Below, piece after piece: positions 37,333-45,852 of a stretch of 64,000 nucleotides of DNA (within the stretch, counting starts at the first letter, position 1; every line of letters begins with the position of its first letter). Position numbers and translations under genes: made by a program. The notes under the pieces are model-generated. The model saw only the letters and a list, made by a program, of their open reading frames with translations, was not told the origin of the DNA and ran no database searches. Origin of the DNA: Flavobacterium aciduliphilum (GTDB lineage Bacteria > Bacteroidota > Bacteroidia > Flavobacteriales > Flavobacteriaceae); NCBI RefSeq assembly GCF_003268855.1, contig NZ_QLSZ01000007.1, positions 1 to 64,000 on the forward strand, given 5' to 3'.

Positions 37333-39282
37333 ATGATAAGCAACTCAGAATTTGGAAGTATTTCATTTGATTTGCCAAAAAATCAATCAAATGTTATTAA
37401 AGTTATTGGTGTAGGTGGTGGAGGTAGTAATGCAATTAATCACATGTTTAAGCAAGGAATCAACGGAGTAGATTTTATTGTTTGTAATACAGATTCACAA
37501 GCATTACAAAACAGTCCGGTTCCTAATAAAATTCAGTTAGGTGTTAATCTAACGGAAGGATTAGGAGCAGGAGCAAATCCAGATGTTGGGCAACAATCGG
37601 CTATTGAAAGTGTTGGTGAAATTGAAAAAATGTTGGATAGCAACACCAAAATGGTTTTTATCACTGCAGGAATGGGTGGCGGAACAGGAACAGGAGCCGC
37701 GCCAGTAATTGCACAATTAGCAAAAGAGCGAGAAATTTTAACAGTAGGTATTGTAACCTTACCATTTTCTTTTGAAGGTAAAGTGCGACAAGACCAAGCT
37801 AAAGTTGGGATTGAAAAATTACGCAAACAAGTCGATTCGTTAATTGTAATTAACAATAACAAGTTGCGTGAAGTATATGGAAACCTAGGATTCAAAGCGG
37901 GATTTTCTAAAGCAGACGAAGTCTTGTCTACGGCTTCGAGAGGAATTGCAGAGGTAATTACACATCATTATACTCAAAATATTGACTTGAGAGATGTGAA
38001 AACAGTACTTCACAACAGTGGAACGGCTATCATGGGGTCTGCAACAGCATCGGGTGAAAACAGAGCAAAAGAAGCAATTATTGCAGCTTTAGATTCTCCG
38101 TTGTTGGACGATAATAAAATCACTGGAGCTAAAAACGTATTGTTGCTTATCGTTTCAGGTTCTAATGAAATCACTATGGATGAGATTGCTGAAATTAACG
38201 AGCACATCCAAGCAGAAGCAGGTCATAACGCCAACATCATTATGGGAGTTGGAGAGGATGAAAGTTTGGGTGATTCAGTAGCTGTTACAATTATTGCTAC
38301 GGGTTTTAATGTTGAACAACAAGATGAGATCATCAATACAGAGGTAAAAAAGATTATTCATTCTTTGGAAGATGAACAAAAATTGGTACATGATTTAACT
38401 CAAAAACCTGTTGATTTTTTTCAAGTGAAGGTAGAGAATCCAATTGAAGTTCCTGCCGAAGTTAAAGAAGAGAAAATTGTTTTTGAACTTATTGAAAACG
38501 AAATGAAATCTGAGCCAGCACCCAAAGCTGAAAATGATTTGATTGCAATGAATGAGTTTATAAAAAATTTAGATGTAACATTCGAAATTGTATCACCAAT
38601 TCAGGATATCGATCTTAATTTTTCTACATTCATTAAAGAAGAACCAAAAACGGTTCAACATGTTGCGCCAATTCAATCTGTAAAAGAGGAAGAACAATTT
38701 ACCTTTTCATTTGACTTACCCGTTTCAAAATCGGTAGAAACAACAGAAAAAAGTGAGAAAATAGTTTTTGATTTAACTGCAGAAACCAAAGAAATTCAAG
38801 TAAATGAGCCGATTGAATTTGTCCCTGTAACCGAATTAAAAGACGGGGTGATTCGATATTCTTTGGAAGAATATATGGAAGTTGAAAATGAGTTATTAGG
38901 ATCAAAACCTAAAGCTGAAATTAAAGAAGAGCCAGTTGAGGAAGCTTTAAACATCACAATGAAAGTGGCAGAGCCAGCGAAACCTTCTTATGCAACCCAT
39001 ACAAGTGATGAAATTTCTCCAGTAGAAATGACAATAGAAGAAACCTTAAAAATGCGTGCCGATGAAAGACGAAGAAAGTTAAAAGAATTTAATTATAAAT
39101 TTCATAACAATCCGTCTCGAATTGATGAAATGGAAAAAGAACCTGCGTACAAAAGGTTGGGTGTTGATTTAACTGAAAACAATTCATTAAATAACAATTC
39201 AAGAATGTCTTTAGGATTAGATAGTAATGATGATATTCAATTACGTTCTAATAATTCATTCTTACACGATAATGTAGATTGA
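37333..39282 (+). CDS. ftsZ: Cell division GTPase FtsZ
   Basis: A 649-aa tubulin homologue that forms the Z ring. GVGGGGSNAINHM and the signature GGGTGTGAAP mark the GTPase, with the T7 loop near NNNKLREVYGN. After about residue 340 there is a roughly 300-aa Glu/Lys-rich tail, long even for FtsZ but common in Flavobacteriia. It is the last gene of the cluster and is followed by a terminator. Confidence 0.96.
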   Translation: MISNSEFGSISFDLPKNQSNVIKVIGVGGGGSNAINHMFKQGINGVDFIVCNTDSQALQNSPVPNKIQLGVNLTEGLGAGANPDVGQQSAIESVGEIEKMLDSNTKMVFITAGMGGGTGTGAAPVIAQLAKEREILTVGIVTLPFSFEGKVRQDQAKVGIEKLRKQVDSLIVINNNKLREVYGNLGFKAGFSKADEVLSTASRGIAEVITHHYTQNIDLRDVKTVLHNSGTAIMGSATASGENRAKEAIIAALDSPLLDDNKITGAKNVLLLIVSGSNEITMDEIAEINEHIQAEAGHNANIIMGVGEDESLGDSVAVTIIATGFNVEQQDEIINTEVKKIIHSLEDEQKLVHDLTQKPVDFFQVKVENPIEVPAEVKEEKIVFELIENEMKSEPAPKAENDLIAMNEFIKNLDVTFEIVSPIQDIDLNFSTFIKEEPKTVQHVAPIQSVKEEEQFTFSFDLPVSKSVETTEKSEKIVFDLTAETKEIQVNEPIEFVPVTELKDGVIRYSLEEYMEVENELLGSKPKAEIKEEPVEEALNITMKVAEPAKPSYATHTSDEISPVEMTIEETLKMRADERRRKLKEFNYKFHNNPSRIDEMEKEPAYKRLGVDLTENNSLNNNSRMSLGLDSNDDIQLRSNNSFLHDNVD

Positions 39283-39302
39283 TCATCAAGTTAATTAAAT
39301 GG

Positions 39303-39344
39303 AATAGCCCGAAAGTTCGATTGAATTTTCGGGTTATTTTTTTT
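39303..39344 (+). terminator. Terminator of the division cluster
   Basis: A 12-bp stem (AATAGCCCGAAA / TTTCGGGTTATT, one G-T pair) followed by a run of T. It sits 20 nt past ftsZ, and the yqeY -7 box begins in its tail. Confidence 0.88.
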
Positions 39345-39351
39345 ATCTTTG
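39344..39351 (+). promoter_or_regulatory. yqeY promoter -7 box
   Basis: TATCTTTG matches TAnnTTTG, 38 nt upstream of the yqeY start and fused to the T-tail of the ftsZ terminator. Confidence 0.6.
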
Positions 39352-39389
39352 TAGCGCATTTAAATACAATAAACCGATAATATCATATT

Positions 39390-39839
39390 ATGAGTTTACA
39401 AACTAAAATTATGGACGTGATGAAAGAAGCTATGCGTTCAAAAAATACCATAGCGCTTGAGGCGTTACGTGCCATTAAATCTGAGCTTCTATTAGCACAA
39501 ACGGCTTCAGGTTCTAAAGAAGAAATTACAGAAGCTGATGAAATTAAAATTTTACAACGTTTGGTAAAAATGCGAAAAGATAGTGCTGAAATTTTTACTT
39601 CTCAAAACCGTCCTGATTTAGCAGAACCTGAGTTGGCTCAAATTAAGGTTATTGAGCAATTTTTACCCGCACAACTTTCAGAAACAGAAATTGAGGCTAT
39701 AGTTTCTAAGATCATTACGGAAACAGGTGCATCGGGAATTGCTTCAATGGGGAAAGTAATGGCTGCAGCAACTGCTCAAATTGGTGGCCAAGCTGAAGGG
39801 AAAGTTATTTCAGCGATAGTTAAAAAATTATTAGTTTAA
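39390..39839 (+). CDS. GatB/YqeY domain protein
   Basis: A 149-aa helical protein of the YqeY family (MSLQTKIMDVMKEAMRSK, ALRAIKSELLLA, IEQFLPAQLSE), related to the tRNA-binding tail of GatB. It is thought to bind tRNA, but its function is unproven. It sits directly upstream of tRNA-Arg and is the last core protein gene before the island. Confidence 0.9.
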   Translation: MSLQTKIMDVMKEAMRSKNTIALEALRAIKSELLLAQTASGSKEEITEADEIKILQRLVKMRKDSAEIFTSQNRPDLAEPELAQIKVIEQFLPAQLSETEIEAIVSKIITETGASGIASMGKVMAAATAQIGGQAEGKVISAIVKKLLV

Positions 39840-39900
39840 AAAATTATCAGTTTTGGATTATGATTCACAATTTGTAATTCAAAACGTGTTATTGTAATAT

Positions 39901-39974
39901 GGCTGCGTAGTTCAACTGGATAGAATATCAGATTTCGGCTCTGAGGGTTGGGGGTTCGAATCCCTTCGCGGTCA
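39901..39974 (+). tRNA. tRNA-Arg (anticodon TCG), island integration site
   Basis: The acceptor GGCTGCG pairs with CGCGGTC (two G-U pairs). The anticodon stem TCAGA/TCTGA closes the loop TTTCGGC, giving anticodon TCG. The T-loop TTCGAAT is standard, the discriminator is A, and CCA is not encoded. The serine recombinase gene on the other strand ends inside it, so the 3' half lies in the attachment region of the island. Confidence 0.95.
39928..39974. other. Putative attL within tRNA-Arg
   Basis: Region shared by the tRNA 3' half and the last 15 codons of the recombinase plus its stop. The exact crossover core cannot be set without attR or the empty site. Confidence 0.55.
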
Positions 39975-41481
39975 CTCTATGGGACATGTCTAATTTTTTA
40001 GATTTGTCCCATTTTTTTATCCCTCGGTAGGCCTTGTTAATACTGGAAATTTCATTTAATATTGGATTTACATCAGCGGTTCGAACTTTTTTATTTTCAA
40101 AGTGGATTTTATTTGGAAATATCGAACCAAGTAATAGCCTTTTTCCTTCAATATCAGCATTATTGTATTGTTTTTCAATAGATTCCATTTTATTTATGGC
40201 TTTTTGATACAAATCAAATAACACTTTTTCATCAAAATCATTTTTTTCTTTTTCTTTTAATTCTGTAACTATATTTTCATAGCGTATTTTAGTAGTTTGA
40301 TAGTCAGATTTCTCGATTTCACCATCTACATACATGTCTTGTAATCGTTCTAATTTTTGCTCAATTTTTTTGATTTGTTCAAAATGTTTAGGGCCTAATT
40401 TGTTTGATTCCGCTTTTTCTGAAAGTTGTTCTTTTACGACTTCTTCAAATAGTTTCTTTATTGGACCATTAAGGGATATGCTATCAAGAAAATCATTAAA
40501 CCACTGACTAACTTCTTCAAGGACATATCTTCCATTACAAGGGCTAATACAATGATAATAGGAATAATGTTTTGTTCTTCCTTTAGAGGTACTTGCTGTT
40601 AATGGGTTATTACATACTGGACAAAGTAAAAAACCTTTTAAAGGAAATTTATCGTTTAATTTTTTGTGTTTGGTATGATGTTTTTGTCTTCTATTGTTGA
40701 GAATATCCTGTACTTTATCAAAAAGTGATTTTGTTATAATTGGCTCATGCAATCCATTAATAATAGTTTCTTTTTCATCTTTGTATGCTTTTATGAAAAT
40801 ACCTCCATAATAAATTGGATTTTTCAATAGATTAGAAAAAGGAGTTTTACTACTTTTTAACCCCTTTGTTTTAAGTTTGATAAGCACTTCTTTTTGATTA
40901 TATATACCCGTTGCCATGAGTTCAAATGCTTCTTGAATTAATACAGCATCTTTATTCGGGATTAATAGTGGTTTTTTAGCGCTATCTCTTCCGTTATCAT
41001 AACCAAGAGGAGCACTTCCCATGTATCGTCCTTCTTTTAATGCTCTACGCATTCCTGAGGTAACATTTAACGAGCGGCGATGATTTTCCACTTCAGGTAT
41101 AGAAAGATATACAGCAAGCATTAATCCTTGTTCAGGAATCGTTAAATCAAGCGGCTGTTCTATAGCATTTACTCGAATGGCTAGTGCGTTGAAAGTAGCT
41201 ATCATTTGATATGATTCTGCTGTATTACGAGAGAATCTATCCCATTTGATAAAGATGACTTGGTTAACACTTTTTTTGTTTTTTTTACAAAAATCTAATA
41301 ACTTCTTAAATTCAGGTCTTTTAAATGTTTTAGCTGAATAATCCTCACGGTAAATTGCTATAATATTCAAATTATTTGTTTGGCAGTAAGTCATTAATTT
41401 TTGTTCTTGGTCTCGAAGAGAATAGCCTCTACCAGCTTGTTCATCAGTTGAAACTCTAACATATAGAATTACATTATCCAT
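39928..41481 (-). CDS. Large serine recombinase (integrase)
   Basis: A 517-aa site-specific recombinase. The resolvase domain (about 1-150) has catalytic S11 in VRVSTDEQ and KWDRFSRN. The recombinase domain (about 155-260) has GSAPLGYDN. A zinc ribbon with CPVCNNP and YYHC lies at about 287-325, then a coiled coil (about 365-435). The last 15 residues (ending GFEPPTLRAEI) are encoded by tRNA-Arg, so the tail depends on the integration site. Family enzymes integrate and excise elements, often with a small directionality factor. Confidence 0.92.
   Translation of the reverse strand: MDNVILYVRVSTDEQAGRGYSLRDQEQKLMTYCQTNNLNIIAIYREDYSAKTFKRPEFKKLLDFCKKNKKSVNQVIFIKWDRFSRNTAESYQMIATFNALAIRVNAIEQPLDLTIPEQGLMLAVYLSIPEVENHRRSLNVTSGMRRALKEGRYMGSAPLGYDNGRDSAKKPLLIPNKDAVLIQEAFELMATGIYNQKEVLIKLKTKGLKSSKTPFSNLLKNPIYYGGIFIKAYKDEKETIINGLHEPIITKSLFDKVQDILNNRRQKHHTKHKKLNDKFPLKGFLLCPVCNNPLTASTSKGRTKHYSYYHCISPCNGRYVLEEVSQWFNDFLDSISLNGPIKKLFEEVVKEQLSEKAESNKLGPKHFEQIKKIEQKLERLQDMYVDGEIEKSDYQTTKIRYENIVTELKEKEKNDFDEKVLFDLYQKAINKMESIEKQYNNADIEGKRLLLGSIFPNKIHFENKKVRTADVNPILNEISSINKAYRGIKKWDKSKKLDMSHRVTAKGFEPPTLRAEI
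39979..40018 (+). terminator. tRNA-Arg terminator inside the recombinase gene
   Basis: Arms ATGGGACA / TGTCCCAT, extended inward by TCTAA / TTAGA, followed by seven T. It sits 5 nt past the tRNA but lies within the recombinase coding region, so the element appears to supply the terminator. Confidence 0.75.
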
Positions 41482-41483
41482 CT

Positions 41484-41621
41484 TTATTGCTTTTTTAAAA
41501 TGTTGTCGATTGAAACTTTGGCTAAAATGTTTAAGAATTTTAGAATTTCCTTAATTTCATCATCGGTGTATTGTTTTGCATTTACTTGTTTTAAAATTTG
41601 TCTGGCTTTTTCAAGTTCCAT
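41484..41621 (-). CDS. 45-aa small protein upstream of the recombinase
   Basis: A short open frame that starts MELEKARQILKQVNAK and ends ILKKQ, acidic-basic and fully helical in appearance, with the pattern YTDDEIKEILKFLNILAK. Its stop is 2 nt before the recombinase ATG, so the two would be translated together. Small helical proteins in this place can be regulators or directionality factors, but I recognise no family. Confidence 0.55.
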   Translation of the reverse strand: MELEKARQILKQVNAKQYTDDEIKEILKFLNILAKVSIDNILKKQ

Positions 41622-41703
41622 TTGTACCTCAAATAGACAAAAGAAGTAAGATGTACTTGTTTTGTACTTTTAGGTAGTTACGTGCTAAGGATTACTTAGG
41701 ACA

Positions 41704-42654
41704 TTATTGTTCTTTTTTTAATATTTCTTTTTTTGTGTTTTTTACCACTAAGTGTTTATCATTTCTATAAACCATTTCTATTTTTTCATATTGTTTCATT
41801 CCTAAAATTCTTCTAATTTCTTTGGCGTTTTGGTTTTTGACATCTTCCTCAAAAGTTAAGTTTAATGTAATGTCACCACTTTGATGTTTGTTTACTTTTA
41901 TTTCTTTACATAAATCATCATTTAGCGCATCAACAACTTTTTTCTCATTTTCATTAAAAAAATAAAATTGAAAATTGTGTTTGTCAAAATTTGAATCTTC
42001 AAACATTTTTGCAACTAAAGGTACTAAAGGAATGTTTATAAAAGTATCATTAATAATAGAATTTGAAATAAGATTTGCTAGAGTAGTGTTATTATTAAAA
42101 TTATTACTGTCATTCTTTATAAAAAATACTTCAACAAATTCTTCCTTTTTTTTAATCATCAATGAAACGGAAACATCTCTTAATAAGATGTCAGAAAACA
42201 CTCCTCCAATATTTTGAAATAAGATATAATTCTTTTCGTCTATAATCTTATCAAAATAAGTCAAAAAGCTACCATCAAGCAAAAGAGGTCTAATAGTATC
42301 TTTTAATTCCTCAGGTACATGTTTTAGTATTGAATTTGCAAATTCTTGAGTTGATATGGAATCTAGTTTTTCGTTGTCAAATTCGATATTAGAGTACATG
42401 ATATCTTTTACTGCTCTTATGGTTGGAAAATCAACATTAAACTCTCTCAATTCTTTGACAATAAATAACCAAAGCGCATCAAATACATTTAAAAAGACAT
42501 TTTCTCTCTTTTCAATGTTTTTTGATTTAGTTTCTTTTGAAGAATAAACCAAGTTTTCTTTTTTCCAATGATTGTAATTTCTAGAGGGTATTTTTAAGAG
42601 ACTTAAAGGAATTTTCTTTTCAAATATCCTTGGGTAATAATCGTAAATATTCAT
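41704..42654 (-). CDS. Unknown island protein, possibly DNA-binding
   Basis: A 316-aa cytoplasmic protein with no TM or signal. Its first 90 residues (NIYDYYPRIFEKKIPLSLL, then FDALWLFIVKELREFNVD and RAVKDIMYS) look like a winged-helix arrangement of MerR type, based on pattern only. The rest is mixed alpha/beta. It is divergent from the zinc-ribbon gene and sits next to the recombinase, so an element regulator is plausible. Its own TACATTTG promoter is visible. Confidence 0.55.
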   Translation of the reverse strand: MNIYDYYPRIFEKKIPLSLLKIPSRNYNHWKKENLVYSSKETKSKNIEKRENVFLNVFDALWLFIVKELREFNVDFPTIRAVKDIMYSNIEFDNEKLDSISTQEFANSILKHVPEELKDTIRPLLLDGSFLTYFDKIIDEKNYILFQNIGGVFSDILLRDVSVSLMIKKKEEFVEVFFIKNDSNNFNNNTTLANLISNSIINDTFINIPLVPLVAKMFEDSNFDKHNFQFYFFNENEKKVVDALNDDLCKEIKVNKHQSGDITLNLTFEEDVKNQNAKEIRRILGMKQYEKIEMVYRNDKHLVVKNTKKEILKKEQ

Positions 42655-42679
42655 ATTGTTTAGTATTTATTTAACAATA

Positions 42680-42687
42680 CAAATGTA
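42680..42687 (-). promoter_or_regulatory. Promoter -7 box of the 41704 gene
   Basis: CAAATGTA on the plus strand is TACATTTG on the minus strand, 25 nt upstream of the start. Confidence 0.5.
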
Positions 42688-42732
42688 TTAAAAAATAAAC
42701 ATATAACAAATATGTAATAAAAAAATAATTTG

Positions 42733-42740
42733 TATTTTTG
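42733..42740 (+). promoter_or_regulatory. Promoter -7 box of the 42760 gene
   Basis: TATTTTTG matches TAnnTTTG, 19 nt upstream of the ATG at 42760. It faces the opposite promoter at 42680 in a 105-bp divergent region. Confidence 0.5.
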
Positions 42741-42759
42741 CTTTTTTAAAACAACAAAA

Positions 42760-43149
42760 ATGAAAAAGCCAGTAAAAATTTGTAAAAATCCTGATTGTGG
42801 AGTTGAAATAGTAGATTATAAATCTTCTAAAAGAGAATACTGTAGTGATTACTGCAGAAACCATCATGGGCATAAACGAAGATGTGAAGAAAACTTTGAA
42901 TTTATTGCTCAAAAAAAAGGGTTGGCAAATAACTATAAAATACTAAAAAGGTACATAGATGCAGGTGTTGTTAGAGAAGATTTTGATAAACTGCTAAAAT
43001 TTGGATTTGATCCAAAATATCTACCTCAGAAATATATAGATAGAACATTTAGTCCAAATATTGCATTTCATATTATAAAGGATATAATTTTTGGATTAGA
43101 CCCAGTAACAAATCAAGTAATAATAAATTCGGTAAACAATGAAAAATAA
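42760..43149 (+). CDS. Zinc-ribbon protein of unknown function
   Basis: A 129-aa protein, starting at ATG 42760 (MKKPVKICKN) since the longer frame covers the promoter. The N-terminal part has CKNPDCG, then CSDYCRNHHGHKRR, a treble-clef or zinc-ribbon pattern with a basic tail that may bind nucleic acid. The C-terminal half is helical and has FDPKYLPQKYIDRTF. It overlaps the next gene by 11 nt. Likely accessory. Confidence 0.65.
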   Translation: MKKPVKICKNPDCGVEIVDYKSSKREYCSDYCRNHHGHKRRCEENFEFIAQKKGLANNYKILKRYIDAGVVREDFDKLLKFGFDPKYLPQKYIDRTFSPNIAFHIIKDIIFGLDPVTNQVIINSVNNEK

Positions 43150-43357
43150 CACACTTACCCCAAGGCAATTAATGTTGTCTCCAGATGTTTTAGCCTATGA
43201 AATAGGTCAAATTCCAACACCAAAAAAAATAGAAAATAGAAAGATTGCAACGTATGTTATTATAGGTGTTTTAGCTACTATAATAGTTGGTGTTATATCC
43301 TATGAAATTTATCAGTATCACCAAGAAAATAAAAGGAAAACACAAGATTTGAACTAA
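43139..43357 (+). CDS. Small single-TM protein
   Basis: A 72-aa protein. A cytoplasmic stretch (TPRQLMLSPDVLAYEIGQIP) is followed by one TM helix (about 40-58) and a charged tail. It is translated with the zinc-ribbon gene (11-nt overlap). Function unknown. Confidence 0.6.
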   Translation: MKNNTLTPRQLMLSPDVLAYEIGQIPTPKKIENRKIATYVIIGVLATIIVGVISYEIYQYHQENKRKTQDLN

Positions 43358-43361
43358 AACA

Positions 43362-43410
43362 AAACAATCAGTGAAAATCATTGATAACTGATTTTCACTG
43401 ATTGTTTCTA
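43362..43410 (+). terminator. Strong hairpin terminator
   Basis: A 19-bp perfect inverted repeat (core CAATCAGTGAAAATCA and its complement) with an 8-nt loop and a short T tail, 4 nt past the 43139 gene. It separates this pair from the sigma regulon. From here to 43,649 the sequence is AT-rich with no gene that I can support. Confidence 0.75.
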
Positions 43411-43649
43411 GTTGATATTGATTATGATTAGTTTTTACTGAAAATTATCGATAATTAACTTTTTTATCGATTTTACAACATGCAGTTAAGTTTAATGTTA
43501 TCTGTCAATACATCAACTGTTTCAAATCAATAGTCGGTATTATCATGGAAAACTTTGTTTAGTTATTTATTAACTATAATAACAAAATAAGAAATAAGAA
43601 AAATAGATAACATTGTTTCAAAAATTATATAAAATATTTTTCATTCTAA

Positions 43650-43677
43650 GGTTACCTTTTTGTTTTATCTCTATTAA
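43650..43677 (+). promoter_or_regulatory. GGTTACC promoter A
   Basis: GGTTACC (43650-43656), 15 nt, then TATTAA (43672-43677); the -35-like part continues as TTTTT. The start codon of the 43696 gene is 18 nt downstream. One of five copies with identical spacing. Confidence 0.75.
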
Positions 43678-43695
43678 TAAGAAAAAACAAATATC

Positions 43696-44946
43696 ATGGA
43701 ACTTACAAACAAAAAATTAGAAGCAGTCGAAGGAATTGCAAATGAAACATTACAAAATCAACTCGAAACTATTTCAAAAGAAAAAGTTGAACGAGTAAAA
43801 AGCTTTAAAGACTTTGGTTTTAAGAGAGCGGGTCAAAATTTAGGTAGTTGGCTCTCGTTGAAAACACATCTCAATTGGATTAGAGATGGTCATTTTGTTG
43901 ATGAAACTTATAATGAAAATGAAGTGGAAATTTTGAGACAGCAAGCAGAAAATAAAATACTTTCTAAAGATGAAGAAAAAGAGAAAATTGAAGGTGATAA
44001 AAAAACTGCAATTGAAGTTTTAAAACCTTCTATTGAAAGAAAAATTAAAGATTTGAACGATGAAATTCAGCAAACTAGAATTGATCTTGCTGATAAAACC
44101 TTGCAGACAGGATATGAATCTATTAAATTTATCATGTATTCTACTTTGGTTGTCATACTCTCTTTTTACTTATTATTTTTTTATGCCTCGACTATTTATG
44201 CTGCTTTTTTTAGAAATAAAAGTAGCTTGATTGCTAATGCGGGAGGAGATATCTCGCTTTATCTGGATTCAATATTTGATGTTAAGGGAATTTTTACAGC
44301 ATCTCCCATTTTATTGATTGTTTATTTAGGTGCTTTCTTGTTTTTTGCTATTGGACTTATTCCTCATAACATAGAAGGTAAAAACAAGAGTTATTATATT
44401 GGGTTATCACTTTTTGGAGCTTTAGTTGCTGATAGTATGCTTGCTTATAAAATTGATAAAGGTTTACATGACTTAAAAATAATGGCTGGAATTTCTGATG
44501 GAGAATGGTATTTTTATACCAGTATCAACTTCTATTTGGTATTGTTATTTGGATTTGCAGCCTATTTAGTTTGGGGCTATATGTTTGAAATGATGTTAAA
44601 GGAAAAAACAAAAAAATCTCCAGATATTAAAGCGAACATCATTATCAAAGGATTGAAAGAAGAAATTAGCCTTTTGAGAATTGAATTGAGTAATTTGGAA
44701 ACTAGAATTATCGAATTAGAAACACAACTAAAAGCGATTATGTCACAATTGGAACAATTGAAAAAAGAATTAGAAAAACGTATGCAGAATCCAGATGCTT
44801 TATCTCAAAACTTGACTAGTTTTTATATGGGTTGGCAACAATATTTAAACAATACTACTGAATTTATAAACGAGAAAGACCTTTGTGAACAAACTTTTAA
44901 TGAATTTATACAATCACAATTTCATCTAACAGTAAGTGCTAATTAA
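43696..44946 (+). CDS. Four-TM protein with flanking coiled coils
   Basis: A 416-aa inner-membrane protein. A cytoplasmic N-terminal region (1-145) is rich in Lys/Glu and coiled-coil-like. Four TM helices lie at about 150-170, 205-222, 232-250 and 278-298. A long coiled coil at about 320-375 (LRIELSNLETRIIELETQLK) is followed by a helical tail. I do not recognise the family. It heads an operon with a VWA-like lipoprotein and a secreted protein, under a GGTTACC promoter. An envelope scaffold or sensor is possible. Confidence 0.7.
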   Translation: MELTNKKLEAVEGIANETLQNQLETISKEKVERVKSFKDFGFKRAGQNLGSWLSLKTHLNWIRDGHFVDETYNENEVEILRQQAENKILSKDEEKEKIEGDKKTAIEVLKPSIERKIKDLNDEIQQTRIDLADKTLQTGYESIKFIMYSTLVVILSFYLLFFYASTIYAAFFRNKSSLIANAGGDISLYLDSIFDVKGIFTASPILLIVYLGAFLFFAIGLIPHNIEGKNKSYYIGLSLFGALVADSMLAYKIDKGLHDLKIMAGISDGEWYFYTSINFYLVLLFGFAAYLVWGYMFEMMLKEKTKKSPDIKANIIIKGLKEEISLLRIELSNLETRIIELETQLKAIMSQLEQLKKELEKRMQNPDALSQNLTSFYMGWQQYLNNTTEFINEKDLCEQTFNEFIQSQFHLTVSAN

Positions 44947-44977
44947 AATCTCTTAAAAATTTAAATTTAAAAACATT

Positions 44978-45829
44978 ATGAAAACTATATATCAAAATAT
45001 AATATTATTTACTTCTATTTTATTGTTGTTTACTTCTTGCGGATATGAAGAAGTGAAAATAGATAAAAAACCTGTAAACTATATTGTTCTGTTGGACTTA
45101 AGTGATAGAATTTTAGTTTCAGATCAATTAGATAAAGATTTTGCTTTGATAGAAACTACCTTCAAATCTTTTGAAAAACAAGCGAGGAAAAATTTAGTTA
45201 TTTCCTCTAAAGACCGATTTAGTATTAAAATCATACCCCAGAAAAATAGTCCATTAAATGTGAATCATTATGAGGATTTATTGCAATTGTATCTTGATGA
45301 AACTGATTTTGCTGCTAAAAATAAATCTTTGGTAGCGTTATCAAAAGCATTGCCTAAAATCCTTGAAAACCTTAAGAAAGATGCGTTGTTTGGCACAACT
45401 TCTAATAAATATTTTGGAGTTGATATTTGGGCTTATCTTCACGATAACGGAATGGAACTAAGTAAATCAGGTTATGAAAATAAAATTTTAATTCTTACAG
45501 ATGGTTATTTTGATTTTGAAAGTCAAGCTCACGTAATTAAAGATAAAAATCAATATACCAGCACTCGTTTTTTGAATGATTTGACTACTTCTAAATGGAA
45601 ACAGATTTCAGATTCACAACAATATGGATTGTTACCAATAAAATTGGATAAAAATACAAATTGGATAGTTGCTGGAATCTCAGGTAAGAGAGCTAATGAC
45701 ATTTTACAAACTGAAAAAATAACCTACTTCTGGAATAAATGGCTGAAACAATCAGGAGTGAATCATGCCTCTTTTATTTTAAATGGTTCAATTTCTACCA
45801 TGTGTTCTACTTTAAAGGGAAAAATATAA
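44978..45829 (+). CDS. VWA-like lipoprotein
   Basis: A 283-aa protein with a lipobox (FTSC, lipidated C21). The domain begins NYIVLLDLSDR, where D40-x-S42-x-x resembles a metal-ion adhesion motif, and later has ILILTDGYFDF with TDG at 174-176. This is the usual pattern of a von Willebrand A fold, though the classic DxSxS is not fully kept. It is probably a periplasm-facing binding protein. It lies 31 nt after the four-TM gene. Confidence 0.65.
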   Translation: MKTIYQNIILFTSILLLFTSCGYEEVKIDKKPVNYIVLLDLSDRILVSDQLDKDFALIETTFKSFEKQARKNLVISSKDRFSIKIIPQKNSPLNVNHYEDLLQLYLDETDFAAKNKSLVALSKALPKILENLKKDALFGTTSNKYFGVDIWAYLHDNGMELSKSGYENKILILTDGYFDFESQAHVIKDKNQYTSTRFLNDLTTSKWKQISDSQQYGLLPIKLDKNTNWIVAGISGKRANDILQTEKITYFWNKWLKQSGVNHASFILNGSISTMCSTLKGKI

Positions 45830-45852
45830 TTTAAATATCAAATTAATAATAT

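Noticed and set aside
37533-37895. 120-codon antisense frame within ftsZ
   Set aside because: It lies entirely under the conserved GTPase domain of ftsZ and reflects its codon composition.
43484-43537. 17-codon open frame in the gap before promoter A
   Set aside because: Too short, no promoter or conserved feature, and expected by chance in AT-rich DNA.
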